From the NCBI GenBank assembly GCA_016946835.1, contig JACVTC010000048.1, positions 721,001-785,000 on the forward strand: a stretch of DNA of 64,000 bases. The letters are read 5' to 3'. The notes beneath the pieces are model-generated. The model was not told the DNA's origin, did not search any database, and saw only the letters and a program-made list of their open reading frames with translations. The position numbers and the translations under genes were made by a program. Source of the DNA: Neocallimastix lanati (nom. inval.) (Eukaryota > Neocallimastigomycota > Neocallimastigomycetes > Neocallimastigales > Neocallimastigaceae). Of the stretch, positions 14,245 to 25,155 are shown piece after piece. Position 1 is the first letter of the stretch, and each line of letters begins with the position of its first letter.

Positions 14245-14625
14245 CTTTCATTTAGAGACAATGATCAATGATCTCACCTCTTTTGATGAAGTCTAAAGGA
14301 ACTTGAAAAAGGGCATGATGAAAGAGATTCAATGAGAATTTCCTTAATCATTCTATTTTTTTTGTCATTATAATCTGGTTCTAAACCTATCACTATAGGT
14401 ATCATTCTATATATTAAGCGATAAATATATCAGCATATTAACATAGGATGCATATTATTAACCTATATATCATTTTATGTCTCGTTGTAGGTAACTGTGT
14501 TGAACTATGTATCATTATAAAACGTCGTTATACCTCTGTATTGGCTTCCTTAATAATGAACCTAGGTACTTGACCAGTGTCCATACATTGCTTATGACAC
14601 CACTGAGTTCACCCAAAATATTAAT
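14245..14625 (-). pseudogene. decayed coding patch of unknown family
   Basis: A 380-bp island with clearly more G+C and no homopolymers, unlike its flanks. On the minus strand a stretch of about 47 codons is open, including residues IPIVIGLEPDYNDKKNRMIK and a segment reading SCPFSSSFRLHQKR before a TGA (about 14265-14410). A second open stretch of about 34 codons includes NILGELSGVISNVWTLVKYL (about 14510-14620). The two are in different frames with stops between them. This is what a gene looks like after frameshift and nonsense decay. I do not recognise the family. The extra complexity continues to about 14780 (for example GTATCCTTACTGGCAATCTTG), so the remnant may be larger. A non-coding RNA is the alternative. 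Confidence 0.4.
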
Positions 14626-14779
14626 TTGCATTAATCATCTATTCGTTTCTCTCTAGTGCCAGAAATTTTCTTATAAAATGTGAAGAATGAGAATATAGAA
14701 AAAAAAGAAGAAAGGTCCTAAATCATTTTCATAGGGAAGGTATCCTTACTGGCAATCTTGGTATATAGACAGGTTAGTT

Positions 14780-15313
14780 AACATTTATTATTTATTTATT
14801 TATTTATTTAATATCATTAAATTTTATTAATAAAAAATGGTATATCAAACTATTTCGGAGTAATAATATATATAAAATTTAATATTTTTTATATTAAAAA
14901 AAAAATATTTATAAAAGTTTACAAAATTCTCTTTAATTATCTAATTATCTTCAATATTTAATATTTTTTTAATATATTATTTTCCCTTTATAATTATTTA
15001 TTCTTATTTTTATTTTTATTTATATTATTTTTTAATTTTAAATTTTATAATGTATATATATATACATTTTTATTAATTAAAAAAGGTTGTTTCCTTATTG
15101 AGGATATAAAATTATCAAATCTATATTTAGAATTTATTAAATATTCATTTTTCAAATTTATTAAATACTCATTTTTAGATTTATTAAATATTCAATTTAA
15201 GACATATTTATTTATTTATTTATTTATTTTTTATTTTTTTTTTCTTGTTTCATATTTCTCAATATTAAAAATTTTTAATATTTTAGTGATATTTATTAGA
15301 CGATGACCAATCC

Positions 15314-15349
<36 letters not shown>

Positions 15350-16445
15350 CTTTATTAAAATAGTATACCAATAAGATTTTAATTTTTTTTTTCTTTTTCC
15401 TTTCTTCTTTTATTTCATTTCATTTATTTATTTTTCATTTTATCTTTGATTTTAATACTTTATTGATTATTTAATATATTTTTAATGTTAATATTAATGA
15501 ACTATTTTTTCATTCTGCTTTTTTTTTTTTTTTAAATAAAAATTATTTTCCACGTTTTTCTTTTATTGTCTTAATTTGTTTATTTTTATCTTTCTTTTAC
15601 CCATTAAAATTTATCATTTATTAATTCAATAGTTAATTTAACAATAAAATATTAAAAAAAATTGGTAAAACTTTTCTTTTCCACTTTTATTTATTTCAAT
15701 AACTAAATAGCTAAATTAATAATAATAATATATATATGAATATTAACTTTATTAATCACAAATATTAATTATTTATTATTAAATTATTAAATTGAAATAT
15801 ATATATATATTTTTTTAAAAAAATTTGAATAAATATTAATAATTATATATATATATATTGTATATTTTTTTTTTTTAGATTTTTTAAAAGGTTTTATTAA
15901 AAGTAATTCATAATAATTAATTGAAACACATCTTTTATTATTATTTTTACTAATATACAAAATAATATCTTTAGAGAATCCTGTATAATTAAATTCATTC
16001 TATTGTTTTACTTGAAAAGAATTATATATAATTAGTAACTAAATAGTTTTGAAAATATCATAATATCCTTTTATTTTTCCATTTCATTTGTAAATATTTT
16101 TATTATATATTATGGTATGGAAGACAAATTAAAAAAAAGTTATTTAATAAAGAATCTTTCATTTTAATACAAAACTATTTAACCATAATATATTTTTATT
16201 AAATGATTAAATAATAAAATTTTAAATAATAAACGGTTCTTTTTTTTTTCTTTTTTTTTTTTTTTTTAATTTCTATTTTATTAAGAAAAAGGAATTTAAT
16301 AATATAATATTTATTAAAAATATAATGCATCCAATTTTTTTATCATAAAAACTATCCATATATGTAAATGTATATTTATTAATATATAAATAAATAGAAG
16401 TATTAAATAATATCGAATAGATGAGATAGAATAGATGAGTAATAA
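14780..16445. other. gene-free AT-rich spacer
   Basis: No gene seen. TA runs at about 15321-15346, several T tracts, and three TTTATTAAATA(T/C)TCATTTTT words near 15130-15190. Confidence 0.6.
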
Positions 16446-16536
<91 letters not shown>

Positions 16537-16551
16537 ATTAATTAATTAATT
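16446..16551. repeat. (AAAT)n microsatellite
   Basis: About 23 uninterrupted AAAT units followed by a short ATTA run. Confidence 0.9.
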
Positions 16552-16655
16552 AATATTAAATAATAAATAATTGAATAATATTAAAATTTCATATGATTTA
16601 AATTAGAAGGTAATTTCAAAGAATACAATAAATATATTTTTTTTGGAATTTAGAG

Positions 16656-17998
16656 TTGCGGCTTGTTCTAATAATATATTAATAGATATATATATATATA
16701 ATGAATTTTTAATGTCACAATTAACTTTAATATATAATATGCTATTTAGTCAATTATAATCAGAAATTCCATTTATTTTTATATTTGAAAGTCCAAAAAA
16801 AAATATAAATAAATCTAAATAAATAAAATATTTACATGTTTTCATTTTTTATTTATCAAGTTTTCTTTATTTTTGATAACTAATAAAATAATTATCAAAG
16901 AATAAAAATAAATATATATATATATTTTTTAATAAAAATTCATTATTAATTGCGGCTTATTCTTCTTCCTTAAAAATTTAATATATAAATATAATTTTAT
17001 TATTTAAGAATTATAATACGGCTTAATATATTTTTTTTTTTGTTTTATTTTATACACTAAAAATATATAAACTTCATATAATCCTTTTATTAGGTTAACA
17101 GTCCATCTTAACTTTAATTCTATTAAATAGAAAATAAATAGAATAATGAATATATATATATATATAAATAAACGTGTTAATTTTATATATTAAGTAATTA
17201 TGTAGTTTATAAAAGGTAATATCATAGAATACTTTTATTTTTATTTATTTTTATTTTTTTTTCTATTTCCTTTTTTTTTCCTTTTCTTTACAAAAATTTC
17301 TAATAAATTGCGGCTTATTTTATTATTATTATTATTATTGTTAATTTTTTTTTTTTTTAACTATAACTTTTTGTATATAAATTAATCTTTAATTTATATA
17401 TTTTTTTATTTATAACTTTTAAAAATTATATAAAATGGAGAGATAAACTTTATTATTTTTAAAAATGTTAAAACAGTCCCTCTCCATAAAAATTACTTAT
17501 GATTATATTATATGGGATAAACACAAATAAATTAAAATTCATTATAGTTTTTTAGATTATACATCAAAAAAAATATTAAAATATTATAACAACAATAATA
17601 ATAACAATAATACTATTAGTTTTAGTGTTTAAAAAATAGCATTATTTCATTTCATTCCATTTTATTTTTATTATACTTATAGAAGAGGTAATATGAATAA
17701 TATTTAAAAAATTTAATAATGAAATGCTTTATTATTTATTTATTTTATTCATTTATTTTTATATTTTTTTTTAAAAAAAATATTATTAAAAAACGGCTTG
17801 TTCTAGATATATAATAATAAATATAATAATTTTATGTATAGTTCATTTTAATATATATTCTGTTATTTTATTTTATTTTATTTTATTTTTAGATTTAAAT
17901 TATAAACTAGAGATATAACTTCACGTTCTTTCGAATTAACAATCCTTATTAATTTAAAATTATAATCATATTATACAGTACAATAGTAAAAAAAATTT

Positions 17999-18036
<38 letters not shown>

Positions 18037-18160
18037 CCTTAATATTTTTTGTATATGAAAAAGGAATATCAAAAAAAAAAAAATAAAAAAAAAAAAGTTT
18101 AAATTTTTTTTTTTTAAAAGGGAATTTATGACAAATGGGACGGCTTGTTTCTGATATATA
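16656..18160. repeat. recurring GCGGCTT motif family, cluster 2
   Basis: TTGCGGCTTGTTCTA (16656), TTGCGGCTTATTCTT (16950), ACGGCTTAATATAT (17018), TTGCGGCTTATTTTA (17309), ACGGCTTGTTCTAGATATAT (17793) and ACGGCTTGTTTCTGATATAT (18140) recur at roughly 66-480 bp spacing. Between them sit AACAGTCCATCTTAAC (about 17098) and AACAGTCCCTCTCC (about 17472) and related words. All copies are in the same orientation. The most economical reading is an old tandemly duplicated unit now diverged. No ORF. Confidence 0.55.
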
Positions 18161-18325
18161 TATAAATATTATATATAAAATTTGTTTATTATTTTTTTAT
18201 TTTATTTTATTTTATTTTTTTTTTTATTTTTAATATATATTTTATTATTCATTTCATTTTATAATTTTTTTTTTAAAAAAAAAAACTTTTTATTAATAAT
18301 AATACTAATATTTATTTTTATTTTT

Positions 18326-18382
<57 letters not shown>

Positions 18383-18457
18383 TTTTTTAGATAAATGGTG
18401 ACAAACTTTTTTTATTTTATTTTTGATATCCTTTTTTTTTTTCCCTTTTTTTTTTTA

Positions 18458-18511
<54 letters not shown>

Positions 18512-19129
18512 TCATTTTTTTCAATATTTCTCTTTTGATAGATTTTGTTATTCATTTATTCAGCTCTTTTTCATTTCTTTGTGTTCAAATAATTTGTATA
18601 ATTTCTTTTTTTCTTTTTTTATTTTCTATTTTTTTTTATTTTCCATAAAAAAAAAAATCATTTATTTTGGCGTTTTTGCTTAATTGTACTAATTTAACAA
18701 CTTTAGTTCACATCGATTAAAGGGGAATGAAAATCGATGACTTTTTTTTTTTTTTTTTTTTTTTTAGTTTTTTTTTTTTTTTAGAATAATCCATAAAATT
18801 GAATTGAATAATATTCTTTATTAGAAATTAATAATTTATAAAAAAAAAAATAATAATAATAAATTAATTTTCTATAATTAAGATGGCAAAAAAAAAAAAG
18901 GTTTATTTTTAAGTTATTATTGTTGAATATTAAAATATTTTGAAGGATTAAATCATTCTTCATCTGCTTTTATTTTATAAATAATTTTTATTAATAAAAA
19001 TTATGAAAATTTTTTTTTTATTTTTCTCTTATTATTAAAAAAAATTTTTTTTAATTAAAATAAAAAATGTTTTAGTAATCAGAAAAAAAATTTTTTTTCA
19101 TCGATTGAATAATTATTTATTTATTATTT
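18161..19129. other. T-rich gene-free spacer
   Basis: Very long T runs (18329-18379 is nearly pure T), an ATT microsatellite (18459-18510) and short non-repetitive patches at 18540-18735. The apparent reading frames are poly-Phe/Ile artefacts of the T tracts. Confidence 0.75.
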
Positions 19130-19876
19130 ATTCTTTATCATTTATTTTATTATTAAATATTTATTATTCAATTATTTAATTATTTATTCAATTATTAATT
19201 ATTTATTATTTATTATTTATTATTAATTATTAATTATTTATTATTTATTATTTATTATTTATTATTCAATTATTTATTATTTATTATTTATTATTTAATT
19301 ATTATTATTTATTATTTATTATTTATTATTTATTATTTATTATTTATTATTTATTATTTATTATTTATTATTTATTATTTATTATTTATTATTTATTATT
19401 TATTATTTATTATTTATTATTTATTATTTATTATTTATTATTTATTATTTATTAATAAATACTCTTTTTATTATTTATTTAATATTTATTATCAATTATT
19501 TAATAATTATTATTAATTATTTATTATTTAATTATTTATTATTTATTATTTATTATTAATTATTTATTATTTAATTATTTATTATTTATTATTTATTATT
19601 TATTATTTATTATTTAATTATTTATTATTCAATTATTTATTATTTATTGTTCAATTATTATTTATTATTATTATTATTACTATTATTTATTCAATTATTT
19701 ATTATTTATTGTTTTTAATTTATTATTAATTAATTAATATATTTAATATTTACTATTTATTATTTATTATTCAATTATTAATTATTTATTATTTATTATT
19801 TATTATTTATTATAATTATTATTACTATCATTTATTATTTATTATTTATTATTAATTATTAATTATTTATTATTTA
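19130..19876. repeat. TTATTATTTATT minisatellite array
   Basis: About 750 bp of TTATTATTTA words with interspersed AATTA and TTCAATTA variants. The pure TTTATTA 7-mer run at about 19310-19452 is the most homogeneous part. Confidence 0.85.
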
Positions 19877-20119
19877 ATTATTATTACTATTATTTATTAT
19901 TTAATTATTATTACTATTATTTATTATTTAATTATTATTACTATTATTTATTATTTAATTATTATTACTATTATTTATTATTTAATTATTATTACTATTA
20001 TTTATTATTTAATTATTATTACTATTATTTATTATTTAATTATTATTACTATTATTTATTATTTAATTATTATTACTATTATTTATTATTTAATTATTAT
20101 TACTATTATTTATTATTTT
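19877..20119. repeat. 27-bp satellite, 9 copies
   Basis: Head-to-tail copies of a 27-bp unit made of AATTATTATTACTATTA + TTTATTATTT. The single C of each unit falls at 19887, 19914, 19941, 19968, 19995, 20022, 20049, 20076 and 20103, giving an exact 27-bp period. Copies are essentially identical, in contrast to the degenerate array just upstream, so the amplification is recent. Confidence 0.95.
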
Positions 20120-20415
20120 AGTATTATTTTTCTTTTTCTTTTTTTTTTTTACTTTTCTTTTTTAGGTCATTGTCGAAAATTTTTAGAACCAATCATTGGT
20201 GGTTTTCTTTAGAATTATTAAAAAAAAAAAATTTTTTTTTCTTTACTATTTTTTAAATATTTTTAATTTAATTTAAAAAAATTTTTATATTGTTTAAAAA
20301 ATTTTTTTATTATTTGAAATTTTTTTTTTTTTTACTTTAAATTCTGATCATTTATTGATCATTTATTAAATAATTTAATAAAAATTTATTAATTTCGAAT
20401 AAATGATTAATATTA

Positions 20416-20462
<47 letters not shown>

Positions 20463-20980
20463 CTTTTCTTTATTTGTTATATGTTCTATATTGTTAACAA
20501 TAATTCCAAAATTTTATGATTTTTTAAATTATTAAAAAATATTATTATTTTTTTATAATAGTACTTGGAGTTACACTAGAATTATGTTTAAAAGATGCTT
20601 ATTACTTTCAATATTTTGATCATTAATTAACTAAATTATTTTGTATTTTTAAATAATAAATTTATTATAATCATTATTTTGTAATATTTATTTTTTTATT
20701 TTCATTATTATCATTATTATTTATATCATCTAAATTGATATTGTAATTGATATTGTTATTTATCATTAAAATTTTTAATAAAGTGGTTAAAATAAAAAAA
20801 AAAAAAGAAGTTTAGATGTATATTAAAATATAACATTATTAAAATTTATAATTCTTCTTTTCTTCAAGTAATTTTACTTGGTTGATTTAGATTTTAATTT
20901 TAATATGAAAAATCTCAATTAAAGTGTTTTTCTAATAATAATAATATATATATTTATATAAATTAAAAATTATTTTAATT

Positions 20981-21024
<44 letters not shown>

Positions 21025-21047
21025 ATATAATTATAAAGGTTGATATT
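20120..21047. other. gene-free AT-rich spacer
   Basis: Contains a T tract of over 40 bases (20420-20461) and another at 20988-21023. Moderately complex patches at 20164-20215 and 20500-20600 show no open frame. Confidence 0.6.
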
Positions 21048-21123
21048 TAGTTATATACTGATATAAAGCCTATCTATTATTGAATTAGTTATATACTGAT
21101 ATAAAGCCTATCTATTATTGAAT
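21048..21123. repeat. perfect 38-bp tandem duplication
   Basis: The 38-bp unit starting TAGTTATATACTGATATAAA occurs at 21048-21085 and again, without a mismatch, at 21086-21123. Confidence 0.95.
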
Positions 21124-21215
21124 TTTGAATGAGTGGCTAATTTAAAGATATTTATTTGAGTAGTTGATAGAAAGATCTTATTAAAAAATTTATATCAAGT
21201 TCACTCTAATGAATT

Positions 21216-21253
<38 letters not shown>

Positions 21254-21305
21254 GAACTGATGAAATCAATATTTTAATTGAAAAAAAAAAAAAAAAAAAA
21301 AAACT

Positions 21306-21377
21306 ATGGAATCCAAATTAATTGATAAAATGGAAGACTTAGAAAAGGCATTGTTGAATTATGGTTTAAATGTTTAA
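21306..21377 (+). pseudogene. short coding-like remnant
   Basis: An ATG-started 23-codon frame with codon choice unlike the flanks, reading MESKLIDKMEDLEKALLNYG before a TAA. The following 200 bp (to about 21480) has similar composition but stops in all frames, which suggests the end of a decayed gene. The family is not recognised. Confidence 0.25.
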
Positions 21378-21996
21378 TTAATTTAAAATAAAAACAATGA
21401 TATAAATACTGATTTATAATAAATGATAGGGTTAATGATCAAATGAAAAAGATTATCAGAATTCTGTGATATACCAAATTCTCTTTCTAAATATACTAAA
21501 ATAATAATTTTTTTTTTGTTTTTTGATATTATTCAGAATAACTTTGTTGAACAGTTCCATAAGTCCTTTTTGTAGACTTACATATATTTATGACCTTTAT
21601 TAATGAATTTTTCATACACTATTGGTCGAGCTATCAATTATTTAAATTTAAGATTTTTAGATATTTAAATAATAAAAAGTTATTTTAAAAAAAAAATTTT
21701 TTTTAAAAATTTACTAATTTTAAACAGAATAAATGGAACCTTACAATATGAAAAAAATTAATAAACTGTAATTAAAATAAAAAATAAAAAATAAAAAAAA
21801 AATAAAAAAGATAAAAAAAAAAAAATAAAAAAAATAAAAAAAATAAAAAAGATAAAAAAGATAAAAAAGATAAAAAAAAAAAAAAATAATATTTTAAATA
21901 TAACGGCATCACCTCATAATCTAGATAATAATAATTTAGAAGAGTGATTTAATAAGGTCAATACTTTTTTTTTTTTTTTTTTTTTTTTTCAAAATT

Positions 21997-22763
21997 TTAA
22001 TATGCTTTTATAGTACAAATACAATGTTTAATAATTTTATTAGGAAATATCTTTTTTGTTGTATTAAATATGCCTTTTTCGAAATCACAATGAATTTTTT
22101 TTTTTATTTTTTTTTTATTTTTTTTATTTTTTTTATTTTTTTTATTTTTTTTTATTTTTTTTTTTGGAATAATTATAATGTTATTGCTATACTTATTTAC
22201 GTTTTTTTTCTTTTCTTTTTTCATGTCTTCAAATAATATCTCATAAGTAGCTTGTTCTTTACTTTTTAATATCGAAAAACAAAAAACAAAGTAGTATAAA
22301 AGCCATTTTAATTTTTTAATATATTTTCTAGTAATGAATACTTGATAACTAAATTTAGGTGAAATATAAAAAGTATCATCTTCATATATATCTTCATGAT
22401 ATTTCATAAATGATTTTGCATGAAACGGGGTAATGGAAGATTATTAAATTATTAAATTGGGATTTTTTTTGAATATCATAAAATTTTCATTCCATTCGGT
22501 TTTATAATATTTTTCATTCATCATCAAATGTTATTACATCAGGAGGTAGTTGTTTATTTATCTTTCTTGTTATTTGGGATTTAATTTCATTAAATTCAGG
22601 AAATATATATATATATATATATACATATAAATCTCATTTCTTATGAAATTTCATTATATATTTGTTTTAAGGTTTTATACCAAGGGAATTGAACTTTTTT
22701 TTTTTTTTTTCTAATATCATCTTTAATTTTATGTTTTTACAAACGATATAGATGACATCAAAT

Positions 22764-22803
<40 letters not shown>

Positions 22804-23055
22804 GATTATGATAACTTTCATATTTTAAAATTTCCTTCTTATCTTTTAAAAAATAATGAAAGATTTACATTTATTTAAAGTTTTATATTCAATACATCTT
22901 TTTACCATAGAATAATTTTTTTTTTTGAAAGCTTTCGATTTATCTAATTCAATTAATAAGATATCAATAGACATGCTAATTAATAGCTGTCCTTTATACC
23001 AACAATCTCCATAATTTATTAAAAATAAACATCCATTTTCCATACTGTTCATTTT
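21997..23055 (-). pseudogene. decayed or frameshifted gene of unknown family
   Basis: On the minus strand, protein-like segments follow one another in different frames. From 23052 an ATG frame starts MNSMENGCLFLINYGDCWYK and runs 68 codons. Across an A/T run near 22850 the next segment reads KDKKEILKYESYHNHL. Further on come EFDVIYIVC, FPWYKTLKQIYNEIS and FPEFNEIKSQITRKINKQLP (near 22600-22520). A last ATG frame of 136 codons (22407-21997) starts MKYHEDIYEDDTFYISPKF and ends in a Lys/Asn-rich tail. Frame changes fall mostly in homopolymers, plus an in-frame TGA near 22515. Either this is a pseudogene or an AT-rich gene with several introns that I cannot place. The opposite-strand frame at 22024-22236 is a shadow of the poly-A part. 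No function is assigned. Confidence 0.4.
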
Positions 23056-23570
23056 AATCTACCTCATATCTAACGTAGTTTACTTTGATAATATAAATGA
23101 AACCCTTCTTACTATTTAAAATGGTAACTAGGATTGCACTGTTCTCGAATACAATACTTTGGTTTTCAATAGAAATATTAAATATCTAATTTAATTCTTT
23201 ACAAACTAGCTACTTAATTCTATGCTTCATAACGTTTTAGGATTAATGATATATGTAAAGTTATTTATATTTTTAGACCATTAATATATTTAATACATTA
23301 TTGTGATTTATACATTATTATTTTTTTTTTTTTTTTATATTTTTTATTTTTATATCATTATATATAAAATGAAACTATATATCATTTTATTATTAAATTC
23401 CTTTTTTATATATATATATAACAACAACAACAAACAACAATAATAATAATGATAATAATAATAATAGAAATAATAATAATAATTATTATTATTATTATTA
23501 AAGGAATTTAGTTAGTTATTAATTATTTATACATTTATTTATTAATTAGGAAATTATTTGTTGACAAAAG

Positions 23571-23804
23571 TTGCGTCTAAAGAATAAAATATTATTTTTA
23601 TATTTACTATATAATTATCTCAACATAAATAAAGAAACAATTTACATGACCATGATAAATCAAATGATTTACATTGAATTATGGATTAACATAAATAATG
23701 TTAATATACATTATACAGTTTATTTTTTACATAAATATTTATGTAAAAATAGATTATATACTAATTTTTTAAAAAAAAATAAGAATGAATTTGGAATATA
23801 TTGA
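23571..23804 (+). CDS. hypothetical small ORF, doubtful
   Basis: A 77-codon frame without an ATG at its beginning (it opens at a TTG; the first ATG is codon 26). It is rich in Ile, Asn, Tyr and Leu and is less homopolymeric than its surroundings. No domain or signal is recognised, and Ile/Asn/Tyr/Lys is also what random AT-rich DNA encodes. It could be a remnant of the decayed coding region just upstream. Confidence 0.15.
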   Translation: MRLKNKILFLYLLYNYLNINKETIYMTMINQMIYIELWININNVNIHYTVYFLHKYLCKNRLYTNFLKKNKNEFGIY

Positions 23805-23809
23805 TTAAA

Positions 23810-24985
23810 TTCATTTCAAATTTTGAGTTTAAATCAGAAAGTTAAGGTTTCACCTTTTTGTATTTGAATTCAATAATTTTTAAAATTATAAATGATTTCT
23901 TCAAGACTTTTTTATATTCCTTTTTTTTTTTTTATTTTTTTTATTATTTTTTTTTTAACTTTTGATACAATACTGTTTGTTGATTAATATCATATTTATA
24001 TTAATAAAATAATTTCACTTTCATTTATGTCATTATTTTAAAGATTAAATTATTATGTTCGATTTCTAATCTGTTTAATTCATATATTATACATTCTTTG
24101 TTCATAATTCAAAAAAAAGAAATAATCTGTTAATTGTAAATGAGTTATCTATCTAAAATTATTATTAGATGGATTTAAAAATGATTATGGTAATTGTAAT
24201 TAAATGTCATAATTTGAAAAAAAAAAAAAAAAAAAAAAAAAATTCACTTAATGGTGATGGATATATATTATTTTTTTTTTTTTGATATTATATAAATTAT
24301 AAATTATCTGAATTATATTAGATAATTTATGTGAATCACAAAAGCATGGAAAAAAAGATATTCATTATTATTCATTACAGGTATTTTTAGAAATTCTGAA
24401 GTAGTAACTTCATTTCCATCAATATTATTATCTTCAAATGAGAATACAAGAGAGAAACTGGATAAATTTGGTTTGATTCATTCTTGTATTAATTCTTCAG
24501 TTCATTATATTAATTTTCATTTTTATTGAATCACTATGATTTTAAATTTTTATTTATTTATTTATCTATTTATTTAAAGCCCTAATTATTGTAAGCTTTA
24601 AATTTTATTCATTTATTCATTTATTAATTATATGAATATATATATATATATATATTTTTTTTAATAAAAAAAAAAAAAAAATTATTTGTCTTGTTCAATT
24701 AGAACATAATAATATTTTTTAAATAATAATGTGAAATAAAAAGGGTAATATTCAAATTAAAGTTGTATAAATAAATTCAGAAAAAAAAAAAAAAATTCAT
24801 AGGTAATGAACCTCATCTCTAGATGATAAGTTCTTTGTGTTTAAAAAGTAATTCTTATTCCTGAATTACAGGGTTTTGAATGGATTATCTAAAGGAAATT
24901 ATGGTCGCATTGGCCCCAACTGTTGGCCTGTCTTTCTTAACTTTACTTACTTACTTTTGACTACATTTTAAACGTTGACCCTTCC

Positions 24986-25023
<38 letters not shown>

Positions 25024-25052
25024 TATGTTTTTATACATAGATATGTAAAAAT
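23810..25052. other. spacer with one coding-like patch
   Basis: Mostly homopolymers and TA runs. On the plus strand 24375-24531 is open for about 51 codons (including ITGIFRNSEVVTSFPSILLS) and has coding-like composition, but no start or recognised domain. A short GC-richer word TTGGCCCCAACTGTTGGCC lies at about 24910-24930, 130 bp beyond the tRNA gene's 3' end. Confidence 0.45.
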
Positions 25053-25057
25053 GAAAA
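25053..25057 (-). terminator. Pol III terminator of the tRNA gene
   Basis: On the minus strand a T5 run begins 8 nt after the tRNA 3' end, with another T5 a few bases on. Runs of four or more T are the usual Pol III stop signal. Confidence 0.7.
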
Positions 25058-25064
25058 ATTGAAA

Positions 25065-25136
25065 TGCCTATTGACGGAATCGAACCACCGACCTTCGCTT
25101 TACAAGAGCGACGCTCTACCACTAAGCCAAACAGGC
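25065..25136 (-). tRNA. tRNA-Thr (anticodon UGU)
   Basis: A 72-nt cloverleaf on the minus strand. The acceptor arm pairs GCCTGTT with AATAGGC (one G-T), with discriminator A. The D region contains GGCTTAGTGGTAG, the A box. The anticodon stem is TCGCT/AGCGA around the loop CTTGTAA, so the anticodon is TGT, decoding ACA (Thr). The T arm has the standard loop TTCGATT, and GGTTCGATTCC matches the B-box consensus. No intron and no encoded CCA. The gene is a Pol III transcription unit. Its 5' flank ends 19 bp from the 5' LTR of the Ty3 element to the right, which is transcribed in the opposite direction. All canonical positions look intact. Confidence 0.97.
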
Positions 25137-25150
25137 ACCTCTCAACATGT

Positions 25151-25155
25151 AAAAT
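25151..25155. repeat. target-site duplication, left copy
   Basis: AAAAT immediately before the TGTAAG end of the 5' LTR. The identical AAAAT follows the 3' LTR at 31559-31563. Confidence 0.9.

Noticed and set aside
14242-14326. CTCTTTCAT/ATGAAAGAG hairpin as a structured RNA
   Set aside because: A 9-bp stem with a loop of about 65 nt is expected by chance in such DNA, and the right arm lies in a protein-like open segment.
18182-18394. 70-codon plus-strand ORF
   Set aside because: Almost only Phe, Ile and Leu, produced by T tracts; no coding signature.
19130-20119. CRISPR array
   Set aside because: Units are contiguous without unique spacers, in A/T-only eukaryotic-type DNA, with no cas genes.
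24900-24935. GC-richer words near 24.9 kb as a second tRNA or small RNA gene
   Set aside because: No A/B box, no cloverleaf and no flanking terminator logic.
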